Of a stretch of 64,000 bases of DNA, positions 1 to 8,587 are shown in pieces. The DNA is taken from assembly GCA_977017575.1 (NCBI GenBank), contig CDRNVI010000006.1, forward strand, positions 124,001-188,000, given 5' to 3'. The number at the start of each line of letters is the position of its first letter. Position 1 is the stretch's first letter. The translations under genes were made by a program, and so were the position numbers. The stretch is from Paramoeba atlantica (lineage: Eukaryota; Discosea). The notes beneath the pieces are model-generated. The model saw only the letters and a program-made list of their open reading frames with translations, did no database searches and was not told the DNA's origin.

Positions 1-997
1 CCGTCGTCGCGTAGACTTTCAAACGCGCAGCCTGTTGTTCTTTTTTCTCAGCTTCCAATTTCGCTTGATTCTCTTTTTCTTCTGCTTCAATTTTTTTCAT
101 CAGTTCATGAAAGCTTCGACGTACTTTGATCTGCGAGGCCTGCTTTTCGTTTGTTTGCAAGGGTGATTCTGCCGTCGTGGTGCTATTTTGCCGTTGCGAG
201 TAAGATGGCGGCGTCGGAGGGAGTGGTTGCAAATGATTAGTCGGCGGGAGGGCTGTCGGGGACGGCGGAATGTTCCTTTCGACTTCATCCATAAGAGGGG
301 TGTGTTGTACAGGCTCACTTTTGTCTTGCGCTTTAATTTTCTCTTCTTCCGCTTGTTTCGTATTCATTCTCTTTTTGAATTCATAAAAAGATATACGTTG
401 ATGGCTTCTTTTCTTCTGGCTACGTGGTGATTCGCCTAGCGGTTTCTTGCTTGGAGATTCTTTGCTTGGAGTGCTTGAGTTGGCGACGGTGGGGGGCGGC
501 GAGGGTGGCGGAGAAGAGGAAGCCCGGGGAGGCGAGAATGGCGGCGGCAGACACTCCGTTGGAGGGCGTGGCGGCGATGTTGGCGCAGTGGGCGCGGTCG
601 TGGACTTCAATCTGGGTGGAGCGCTCCGTGGAAGAGTGTCCGGTGCGATGTGTGCCGATTTCTTTCTGCGACGGACGGGCATGAGAGGCAGAATCCCCGG
701 AGCAGGTGATGTCAATGGATACGGCTGTGCAATGATCTCCGGTGGTATTTTGTTGTCCCTTTTCAGATCGTTGTCCCTTGCGCGCGCTCTTCGAGAAAAG
801 GAGTGCATGCTGGGTCGCGCGGGTGGTGAAGAAAGCGGCGCAGTGATAGCCCCAATGGATGGCTCGAGCGGCTGCGGGGAAAGCTGCGCAGACGGGGAAG
901 ATGGCGCCAAGGATGGTGTCAAAGTCACAAGCGGCCATGTTGAGGAAGGTGTGGAGTTAGGCGGTGGCGGCGGTGACCGTTGCGTTTTTTTTTTTAC
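1..997 (-). CDS. Unknown proline-rich / coiled-coil protein, 3' part only
   Basis: One minus-strand frame stays open from an in-frame stop at 998-1000 to the window edge, so the C-terminus lies outside. The reading begins with a proline/serine-rich, low-complexity stretch of about 170 residues, passes a basic patch (RRRKK), then enters charged helical segments. Two of these resemble each other, ISFYEFKKRM and RRSFHELMKKI, each followed by a Glu/Lys-rich coiled coil such as KIEAEEKENQAKLEAEKKEQ. No family is recognised. There is no ATG near the upstream end; the first Met lies near position 800, so the true start is either that Met or an upstream exon. Several antisense and other-frame ORFs overlap but have no better composition. 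A cytoskeletal or scaffold role would be only a guess. Confidence 0.5.
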
Positions 998-1302
998 TTA
1001 CTTTCCTACTTACTTTACTTCGCCCTTATCAACTTCGCCCGCTTCTCTCCCTTATCTCCACCCCCCAAAGAAACCATCCGCGACTTCCCGACTTCACCCG
1101 CTTCTTTCCCTCACTTCCCCGCCTACCGTGGAGACACCGCTGTCACATCCTCCGCCGCCGCCTCCATCGCCCGCACTAATCTTACCCCAACGGGAGTCAC
1201 AACAGTCACCCTCGTCGCCCACAGAACCGCCGAACAAACAAGCATTTTTTTTTTTGATGCGCTGGACAATTCTTATCGTAAACTCTTAAAAAAAGACCTT
1301 TG
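998..1302. other. Gene-free pyrimidine-rich spacer
   Basis: C/T-rich on the + strand with three homopolymer T runs and no convincing coding frame. On the minus strand a short ATG frame starts near 1244 (reads MLVCSAVLWATRV) and meets a GTAAG. It could be a 5' exon of the preceding gene, but no acceptor is clear. Confidence 0.4.
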
Positions 1303-2052
1303 TTTTTTTTTTTTGCAATTAATAAGGGGGGAGAAGTATGAATCGCGGCATTGCCTCTATATTTTGACCCAGTAGACGAACCAAGTACATAGTAGGTCCA
1401 TTAGGGGGGTATATGAATTTAAAACAAGCAATCAAATTAGCAATTCTTTTTATTTCCACAGATGTATATTTTCTTTTTCGAAATCAGCGTCTTCTTTCTC
1501 ACACATAATGAACAAGAATAAATAAAATGAAACCAATTCCTAAATCATGTAATATCTTTCTTCATAAAGCAATTCAAAGAATTCAACTGCTTTAGTATCC
1601 TCACCACCTATCCATGAAAAGAAATTAAGGTACCTGGCCATTTCAATCAAACTTACAGTATTTGAAACAAATCCACAACAAACTCCTTTACTTACGAACG
1701 GGCATCCCGTCCGCCAACTCCGCGAACCAGCCCGCAATAAAAAGGTTAGAGAAGGAGTGTCACTATACCAAACTAAATAAATGAAATCTCTAAACAAAAC
1801 AAACAAATCATATCTCATAATATAAATATTATGTGCCCCGAAGGGCCATTATATCAATCATCCTAAATTTCTAAACGTATACTTATATTTTTTCTCAGCC
1901 CAAAACTTTTCAGCAATTCAATCTCCCCTAAGTATATACGACAAACAAGACACAGTAAAAATAAAAACAAGCAATCAAGACCCAATCCATTCGCGCGTTT
2001 CGGACCGGGTCTTTCGACCACTCCACGGCCTGACTTGTGAACCCTTCCCTTG
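1303..2052 (-). mobile_element. 5'-truncated LINE copy (3' end, poly(A) at left)
   Basis: The T run at 1303-1314 followed by about 130 bp matches the 3' end of the full-length LINE at 3864-4020. Positions 1885-2052 match 4020-4175, including a shared segment CCAATCCATTCGCGCG. About 440 bp (roughly 1443-1884) are absent from the other copy and look like a later insertion without visible terminal repeats. The copy stops exactly where a second LINE in the opposite orientation begins, at 2053. No coding sequence of the parent ORF is retained. Confidence 0.7.
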
Positions 2053-3205
2053 TGTACCTTGTTGATTACTTTTCTTACTCTTACAATTATGTCCACCCCC
2101 CACGGCAACACTCTCCCAGGGGTGAACTTTTCACACGCTGATCGGAAGAATAGCTTACAATCCAATCCCAAGAAGATTCCGCGAATCAGAATAGTGACGA
2201 GTGAGAAGGAACTTTCGAAATCATGGGCAGACCATGGAGCGTACGACTTTCCACCTCGAGAACGAATCAAGGCCAGAGCACGCGATGATGCCGAAATATA
2301 TTTGTCTCCAATAGATTGTACGTCGAATGTAAGCTCAGATGCCGATTCACGAGACAGCTTTGGCAGCGATACCTCAGATACGATGTCCACGGACGGTGAC
2401 CAGCTAGCAACGATCGGAAGGTTTCCCAAGGCGCCGGATCGCGTTCTCGACATCATAAAGGACTGGGGAAAGGGTAGCACGTGCGAAATACGATGGGGAT
2501 TCAATGAGAAAGAGACATATACCAGTGAAGGTGCGGTGTCCAAGAGAACGGTGCGTCGAGGTTTAGTGAAGCTCACGATTGCATACAAACCTAAAGAGGG
2601 TAGCGAAGGACCCGCTGGTCTTCTTCACCTTCCGCAATCCGCGAAGATCAAAATTTGGTCGATTAACGAAGTGAAGATTAACAAAATCAAGACTCCCTCC
2701 GTTGGATCCGTAGAAGAGAAGAACTCAGACCTGAATGAAAGCTTTGAGACAGCGGACGACGGGTGCGACCTAGATCCCCTCCCCAGATTTTCGCAAATTG
2801 ATTCTTCGTTCTCAGTACACGTTGTTGCAATTTTTCGCTCGATTATTGGTGCTTATCCGAAAGCCAAGACAGAATCAGAGAAATCCGCTATCTGGCACAA
2901 ACTTTTAAATGCTCCCAGGGATTCTTTAGCAACATTACATCAGAACTTAATCCGACGTCAGAGCTCAGTTAGAAAATCCCGCAAGAACTGGATGGAGGAA
3001 GATGACTCAAAACTGAGCGAGCATGACCGCTTAGAATTAGACATGGACCGCCGTTCTATTAGCAACGCTTTGCAAGCGGGACGAGCAGGAAATCTAAGCA
3101 AAGCAACGTGAATACTAGACAACGTGTATCGAGATTCACCTCTCACGGCAGAAGAAAAATCTCAGACACTAAAATCAGAAATCCACGCCGAGGGGGCTCC
3201 ATGAA
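2053..3205 (+). mobile_element. LINE 5' half starting with an SL relic
   Basis: The segment opens with TGTACCTTGTTG (2053-2064), the last 12 nt of the SL-like sequence seen complete at 8452-8485. It is followed by a short pyrimidine-rich leader and an ATG at 2089. The leader resembles that of the 4.6-kb LINE (GTACCTTGTTGAATT). No RT domain follows, so the copy is 3'-deleted. Confidence 0.6.
2089..3111 (+). pseudogene. LINE ORF, N-terminal region (no RT)
   Basis: The ORF has 340 codons from the ATG directly after the SL-like leader. The first 240 residues are Ser/Asp-rich with a basic region (KIPRIRIV, ERIKARARDD) and match no family I recognise. Residues near 250-340 resemble the pre-RT segment of the neighbouring LINE: a Trp followed by a Leu/Pro/Arg motif (IWHKLLNAPRDSL), then an Arg-rich helix and a small GRAGNLSKA motif comparable with the YSRGMAALTS region there. 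The frame ends at TGA (3109-3111) but the LINE-like reading continues in the same frame to about 3203, so the stop is probably a mutation. A functional short host protein cannot be excluded. Confidence 0.5.
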
Positions 3206-3863
3206 ACTTATAAGTAACAAACAAATATAAGTAAATACCTATGACTAATATAATCACACTTCCAAATCGTCCCAAAATCAAAGAACACATAATACGATAT
3301 ATAGATAGAATTCACATGCACAAACATAGTTCAAAAGAAAGCCTGCATAAAACCAATAATAATGTGTCACGTTGTTAACGGGATTCCCCCCCACCGGAAC
3401 CCTCGGCCAACCTGCCCGCACACACGTCACACAAAATAAAACCTGTATAAAAATGCCCGGACATATAGTAAATCATATATAGAAAAGAAATCATAATCAA
3501 ACCTCACTTACAGAACTCGTACAAGGATAACGATAGCAATAGATGACCAGTCCACTGCCACGCCCTTTACAAGCTCACACGAGCTACACAGGTTACGCTT
3601 TCAACCTCTGCCCATGCACCAACTTGGGACCTAGAAGTGTGGAGCAACTAGGCGTGGTGTACGGCCGTGTCAACAGTGACGCGGCTAAAAAACATTAAGG
3701 CGCTAACCGCAGAGCAAAGGAAACCTTTACTCATCTCTACCTCACATTGGGGAACCTTGCTTCTGAAAAAACAAGGCGTGAGAATAAAGAGCTGTTAACC
3801 GATTAACATCCATAACCTTCCAAAATTATAGGGACAACCTCCAAACCCCAGGACCCCGTCCGC
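3206..3863 (-). repeat. Diverged LINE 3'-UTR-like segment
   Basis: There is no coding frame. Positions about 3600-3785 align with 4190-4320 inside the 3' part of the full-length LINE and in the same orientation. The match includes a GTGTC-ACAG-GAC block and a hairpin bracketed by CTCAC and GTGAG. The first 330 bp are AT-rich without recognisable features. Confidence 0.45.
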
Positions 3864-4413
3864 TTTTTTTTTTTTTTTTTTTTTTGTCTTGCAATTAATA
3901 AGGGGGGAGAAGTATGAATCGCGGCATTGCCTCTATATTTTGACCCATTAGACGAACCAAGTAGGTCCATTGGGGGGGGTATATGATTTTAAAACAAGCA
4001 ATCAAATTAGCAATTTCATATTTTGGAGCCCAAAACTAGCAATTCGATCTCCCGTAAGTATAAGAACAATAAAAACAATAACAATAAAAACAAGCAATCT
4101 ATGCCCAATCCATTCGCGCGTTCCGGACCGGGTCTTTCGACCTCTCCACGGCCTGGCTTGTGAACCCTTCCCTTGTTATATGGGAGGGCGCAGGCGCGGG
4201 CCTGTGTCGACAGCGACACGGTCGCGAAACAGGATGCTGGCCGACGGGGAGGAAGTTTTAGTTCCCGACCCATGTCCTACCTCACTTGGAGTACCTAGCC
4301 CTTGAGGGCTAGGCGTGAGCATAGACCCTGTCGGCATCGACCAGCATCCAGGCCAGCCATCTATGAGGGCGCAAACGTGGGTCTGTGCTGACTGCCGTCC
4401 GGTCAGGAAACGT

Positions 4414-7400
4414 TTACTCCCCCAAGCAAGGAAACGGGTCATCAGGGAGAAGGCGATTAACCATCATGCGGGCCTGAAGGCGCATGAGGGTCACGTTTAA
4501 CTCCGTGAAGATTCTGCTCGTCGCCCCCCCTTCTGTCAATAACCCGCACGAGGCGTGCGAAAGCCGTTCTCCAACTTTACGGAGTACTGCGGATGCACTG
4601 CTGCTCCACGCACCGTAGCTCTCCACCACCATGGCGGTGAAGGCACAGCCGGCTTCTTCAGATTCGTGTCTCTGCTGGCCCTTTTGCGTTGATGAATATT
4701 GTTCAGCAAATGACCCCGCGGTTACCCAGCTAGCATTCCGGACTTTGTCCGTATATTTTAGTTGCTGAGCATGGGTGACCGCGAAGTCAAGTACAATCGG
4801 ATTCCCCAACTGGAGACCGGGCAAATAGACATCGCCGGGTCTGGTGAGGGCGCCCCCTGGGCCTCTGTTGCCAAGACTTTTTTCTCGTTGTGGGGCCAGT
4901 TTGGCTCTGCTGCAAAGGTCGGCGAACTGATCTGCCACGGCATTATGCCTCGTGATAATTCCATTGCCGTGTTTGCAGGACAATGCGTGGTCCCCTTTGG
5001 TGTCCAGTGGGAGAGAACATTTCGGCATAGGGCATTTCCCTTCTTCAGGGTAGACGTCGATCCCTAACCACCAGCGGGCCAAGGTTCGAAACTCTGTAGG
5101 AGTAAAGGAATACCCCATGTCCTTAGACGGGGTTACAAAAGCCCAACTGCTTGCCCCTTTCCCGCATTGAGATATCCATCTTGTTCGTGTTCGCACATCT
5201 GACATCTCGTACGAATGAGAGAAATCATAGGCCGCGATCGCGTAGCTGATGTCTCGTTGGCGTGGAATCTTCCCTTTCCTCCATTGTGGTGGATCTGTAT
5301 CAGTACAATCCTCCGAGGCATATAATGGTGTAGATAAGTGGATATCTTCAGGGATGTGCATGGTGCGGGAAGTTGTACGGAGCGCGGGTGGTAGGGAGTT
5401 CTCTGAGGGAGGGTTATCGTTGACACTTAGGGTACGTTTCCTTTTTCGGTAAAAGAAGGGACTACTAACTGCTTTTTCGCAAGGGGCGTTCGGCGTTGTA
5501 AGGATCCGACCTCGGGGATCAAGTAAAGATGTTCCAGCTTTCTGGTTGATGTCCCTGACAGCTTCCACAAATCCATCCGCATCAGAGGGGTTCCATGAAT
5601 CTTTGTCCGCAGAGAAGGCGACGGAAGATACGTATGCGGCAGTGGCGTGTAACGCTGCGGATCTTAACCCAAAACCGCCGTGCCGCTTCAAACGTTGTGC
5701 CTGAGATCGGGCGTAGGGGTCCAGGGGGCAAATTATAGCTTCGATGGCGGTCATAAGAAAATCGTCGAGTCGGGCGCAGAGATGGGCTATGGTTTGGGGT
5801 GGTGTGCTTCTCAGGGCGTAGACCATCTGGCAGAAACCGGCACACTGCCTGATAAGAGCAAGTGCAACCTGTGGGTCCCGAATGGTGGCGATCGCGTCGA
5901 GCGTATCCTCAGCGGGGCCTATGGCGTGGATCGCGAGATACTCTGAGCAGTGTTCGGGCGATCCCACCGGGCTTCCAAGGATGTCGAAATTGCCATGGAC
6001 GTTGATCTTATTGACGGGTATGTCTGGAAATTCAGAGGCGTGGTGTGCCGAGGTCGGGGGTGTAATGATCTCGCATTTAGACATGTTAAGGAATAAGCCC
6101 CATTGCGGACCTACTCTGGCAATCGTGTCGAGGGCGTTCCTGACGTCTTGCGCCTGGCCAATGAGGACACCGTCGTCGAGGTACCACAGCTGGGCGAAGA
6201 GGTCCGCCTGAAGATCGATTGCTTCTGAGAGCGCTAAGGACACTAATGAGAAGAGTAGCGGTCCTAAAGGGTCGCCCTGCTGCACTCCTTCTTCGGAAGA
6301 AAGTGATCGGAGTCCGTAGGTAAGGGAGCTGGGATTTGCGTAGCACCAGTTTATCCATGGGAATAGCTCAGGGAAATGTTCCTGGACTAGAGGTAGAAAG
6401 CAAGCTCTGCTCACGTTGTTGAACGCGTTCCGGAGGTCAACTTTGCATAGTACAAAATTGGGGCAATCCATGTTCGATGAAATAGCCAAGCGGCACATGT
6501 GGATTATGCGCTCAGCCCCTGCTGGTGTAGCTACACCATATTGCCGACCAGCGAAAAGAGTACTAGCTTTGGACCGAACCGCGTTGCACGCAGCCTTGCT
6601 CACCAACCGTCTCACAGTTTCTCCTGCGGCAATTGGGCGGACGTCGTTTTCGCCTTTCTCTAAAGCGCACAGCCGGGCTCCAGCAAAGTGGCTCTGTACT
6701 TCCACTGGTGCTTTTCCCGCTAGGAGGTGATTCGCCAGCTTCGTTAGAGACTGGAGTGAATTAATGTTCTTGCCTCCGTGGGTAAGTATCGCCGCTTGTA
6801 AGTGCTCGGGGCGCAGTCCCATTGTGCCCGCGGAGGAGCCTCGGTGAAAACCCCTTACCGCCTTCTCAATTTCGGATTCATCCAACTCCAGGGGTGCTGC
6901 AGCGGGGAAGTGGTTGACGCTCCCAGGGATGAGCAGACGGCAGGGGTGTTTTTCTTGTAGCTTAGAGAACGTGGCATCATCGTCCGGAGCCATTGGATCC
7001 GACGTTAGAGCAGCCATGCCTCTGGAATATTCCCCCTGCCGAACGAGGAGTTCTGCCCTTAGTGTGGCTTTCTCTTCTTCATCACTAACCTCGGTAGGGG
7101 TTGCTTCCTTTTTGCGGTAGGTCGTCAAGGCCTCTTTCCAGAGGAGGGAATAATCCAACGCAAGCCAACGCTGCATGCAACTGTAGGCGTGGGAAGCATA
7201 TGCCATGTGGCCTTTGCGGCCTCCACGGCGTGGGGCGGGGAGGACACATTTGGGTAGCATGGCCAGCAAGGTCCACGACTGCAGTGAATTGTCTTTGACG
7301 GCGTTATCCATGGTCTCCGTAAGAATTTCACCCCACAGCTGGCGGCATCGATGTGGTACGTCCTTGCATGTACTAAGCGGTAGCGAGCAGATAGTTGATA

Positions 7401-8403
7401 AAGATGGAAGCTCAAACTGAGTGATTCCGGCTCTCCGTCCTGGGCTCTCCGCGTCAGGAAGGGTTTGCGCATGAAGCTCGGATGGCGGAGAGGCCATTGT
7501 TGCTTTGCAGCTATGGGAGTGATATGAACGTTTGTTTTTGTCGTAGTTTCGCCCGCAAGAAGAACAAAGGAAGCGACCTTCTACATCCCACCACTCTGCG
7601 GGAATGCTGCTTCCGTGCCGGCAAGCGATGTGGTTGTAAAAAGCTTGCCACGACCCGCCGTGTGGCAAGCTCCGCCATGAACATCCCTGAGCCGGGCACT
7701 GTCGAGAATCGTCTCCGTTGAGGGGAAAAGATGCGCCTTGTGATCCGGAGTACCCATCTTCCTGTTGTCCTTGACTCAATTCTGCTGAGACAGTGTTCTC
7801 TGCAGAATTGGTTGCTGGGGGCATTCCTCGTCGTTGCGATGGTGGGGGATAGGGGGCAGCTTGGTCGTGAATCGTGGATCCAGCGGACGCAGTCTGTATT
7901 TGGGTTGTCGTTAGTTGCGTCGAACATGGATCAAGCTCCATTGCAAGCAAATCTTCCCTATCGCGTAACTCATTGTCGTGTACCCTATGGTCCGCCTCTT
8001 CCGTTTTTCTGAAAGTGGTTTTCTCTCGCGTCTTGGGAGTTTTTATGAGGCCTCGAATGTGCCCTTTAGTACAAGGAGATGAGGTGGATGCTTTACGCCG
8101 TACAAACTTCTTTGCAACAGAATCTTTGTCAGACTGTGGTGCTTTAACCTCGTGACCTGGGCCGATGAGCACCCGAGAGTGATTCATTTCTTCGTCGCTT
8201 CCATCTTCGCGTCCTGTGTCAGGTGTCGGTTTTCCGTGTGAAATCGAATCAGCTTTTTTGCACCAGTCTTCAGGGATATTCGTAGGAATGGGAGTGGTGT
8301 ATAGAAGTTCGTTGTAGGTACTCGGCTGGTTAATGAGGTGCGCATTACCTTCAAATTGATCCCAGGATCCTGTTTTATGAGTCGACTCCTCTTCGCCGGT
8401 CAT
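4414..8403 (-). CDS. LINE reverse transcriptase polyprotein
   Basis: The single ORF has about 1329 residues from the ATG at 8403, the first Met after the SL-like leader. In order: an acidic/basic N-terminal 240 residues; two zinc fingers (CPAQGCSWRS...NHIACRH and LCSSCGRNYDK...HSHSC); a linker; the RT domain with LCKVDLRNAFNNVSRA, GVQQGDPLGPLLFSL and the catalytic YLDDGV near residue 740; a thumb region; a cysteine/histidine knuckle CPMPKCSLPLDTKGDHALSC; and a C-terminal stretch RPGDVYLPGLQLGNPIVLDF that fits the restriction-like endonuclease of site-preferring LINEs. The protein would nick target DNA and prime reverse transcription of its own mRNA. The frame is uninterrupted, so it may still be active. 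The exact LINE clade needs a phylogeny. Confidence 0.9.
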   Translation of the reverse strand: MTGEEESTHKTGSWDQFEGNAHLINQPSTYNELLYTTPIPTNIPEDWCKKADSISHGKPTPDTGREDGSDEEMNHSRVLIGPGHEVKAPQSDKDSVAKKFVRRKASTSSPCTKGHIRGLIKTPKTREKTTFRKTEEADHRVHDNELRDREDLLAMELDPCSTQLTTTQIQTASAGSTIHDQAAPYPPPSQRRGMPPATNSAENTVSAELSQGQQEDGYSGSQGASFPLNGDDSRQCPAQGCSWRSLPHGGSWQAFYNHIACRHGSSIPAEWWDVEGRFLCSSCGRNYDKNKRSYHSHSCKATMASPPSELHAQTLPDAESPGRRAGITQFELPSLSTICSLPLSTCKDVPHRCRQLWGEILTETMDNAVKDNSLQSWTLLAMLPKCVLPAPRRGGRKGHMAYASHAYSCMQRWLALDYSLLWKEALTTYRKKEATPTEVSDEEEKATLRAELLVRQGEYSRGMAALTSDPMAPDDDATFSKLQEKHPCRLLIPGSVNHFPAAAPLELDESEIEKAVRGFHRGSSAGTMGLRPEHLQAAILTHGGKNINSLQSLTKLANHLLAGKAPVEVQSHFAGARLCALEKGENDVRPIAAGETVRRLVSKAACNAVRSKASTLFAGRQYGVATPAGAERIIHMCRLAISSNMDCPNFVLCKVDLRNAFNNVSRACFLPLVQEHFPELFPWINWCYANPSSLTYGLRSLSSEEGVQQGDPLGPLLFSLVSLALSEAIDLQADLFAQLWYLDDGVLIGQAQDVRNALDTIARVGPQWGLFLNMSKCEIITPPTSAHHASEFPDIPVNKINVHGNFDILGSPVGSPEHCSEYLAIHAIGPAEDTLDAIATIRDPQVALALIRQCAGFCQMVYALRSTPPQTIAHLCARLDDFLMTAIEAIICPLDPYARSQAQRLKRHGGFGLRSAALHATAAYVSSVAFSADKDSWNPSDADGFVEAVRDINQKAGTSLLDPRGRILTTPNAPCEKAVSSPFFYRKRKRTLSVNDNPPSENSLPPALRTTSRTMHIPEDIHLSTPLYASEDCTDTDPPQWRKGKIPRQRDISYAIAAYDFSHSYEMSDVRTRTRWISQCGKGASSWAFVTPSKDMGYSFTPTEFRTLARWWLGIDVYPEEGKCPMPKCSLPLDTKGDHALSCKHGNGIITRHNAVADQFADLCSRAKLAPQREKSLGNRGPGGALTRPGDVYLPGLQLGNPIVLDFAVTHAQQLKYTDKVRNASWVTAGSFAEQYSSTQKGQQRHESEEAGCAFTAMVVESYGAWSSSASAVLRKVGERLSHASCGLLTEGGATSRIFTELNVTLMRLQARMMVNRLLPDDPFPCLGE

Positions 8404-8451
8404 ATTAAAGGAACCGCGTACCTGCAAAAAGATGGAATAAGGAAAATAATT

Positions 8452-8485
8452 CAACAAGGTACAGAAACTGTATCTTTATCGTTAA
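8452..8485 (-). other. Spliced-leader-like sequence at the LINE 5' end
   Basis: Read on the minus strand, 34 nt begin TTAACGATAAAGATA and end CAGTTTCTGTACCTTGTTG. Known kinetoplastid SL exons end CAGTTTCTGTACTATATTG or similar, and the diplonemid SL has AACGAT...CTACAGTTTCTGTACTTTATTG, so both the 3' half and the AACGAT start agree. It joins directly to the LINE 5' leader. I infer that the LINE mRNA was trans-spliced and then copied back into DNA with the leader attached. Confidence 0.75.
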
Positions 8486-8587
8486 AGTTTTTTGTCTTTG
8501 TTTTTTTTCTTTTTTTCTTGTCTTTGTTTTTTTTCTTTTTTTTCTTGTCTTGTCTTGTTTTTTTTTTGTATTTGGTGATCCTGTCCC
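8486..8587. other. T/C-rich tract
   Basis: Repeats of TTTTTTTCTTGTCTTTG on the + strand, A-rich in the sense of the adjoining minus-strand elements. It is probably the 3' tail of the YR retroelement fossil and the LINE's landing site. Confidence 0.4.

Larger units (their letters stand above)
3864..8485 (-). mobile_element. Full-length LINE with RT, zinc fingers and nuclease-like C-terminus
   Basis: This is a 4.6-kb unit on the minus strand. Its 3' end is a 22-nt T run on the + strand (3864-3885, the poly(A) tail); its 5' end carries a complete SL-like sequence (8452-8485). A 3' UTR of about 530 bp holds a CTCAC/GTGAG-bracketed hairpin (4281-4319). One long intact ORF fills the rest. The element sits against the A-rich tail of the YR retroelement fossil to its right. 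Target-site duplications are not clear. The ORF architecture is that of the nuclease-type (R2/CRE/NeSL/Utopia-like) LINE groups. Confidence 0.85.

Noticed and set aside
447-1289. Long + strand frame across the left edge
   Set aside because: Gly/Arg-rich shadow of the proline-rich minus-strand frame; it has no domain and runs through homopolymers.
1270-1300. TTATCGTAA near the truncated LINE as an SL start (AACGATAA complement)
   Set aside because: Only eight bases match and the CAGTTTCTG core is absent.
2089-3205. TGA as a sense codon, because TGA interrupts otherwise good frames here and in the Tc1 transposase (23647-23649)
   Set aside because: eS1, p24 and uL13 end in TGA, so TGA is a stop; the in-frame TGAs are in mobile-element remnants.
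3864-8485. The LINE as an SL-gene-specific insertion (SLACS/CRE style)
   Set aside because: The SL-like sequence ends exactly at the LINE leader in sense orientation and no remaining SL gene part flanks the poly(A) end; retroposed leader explains it better.
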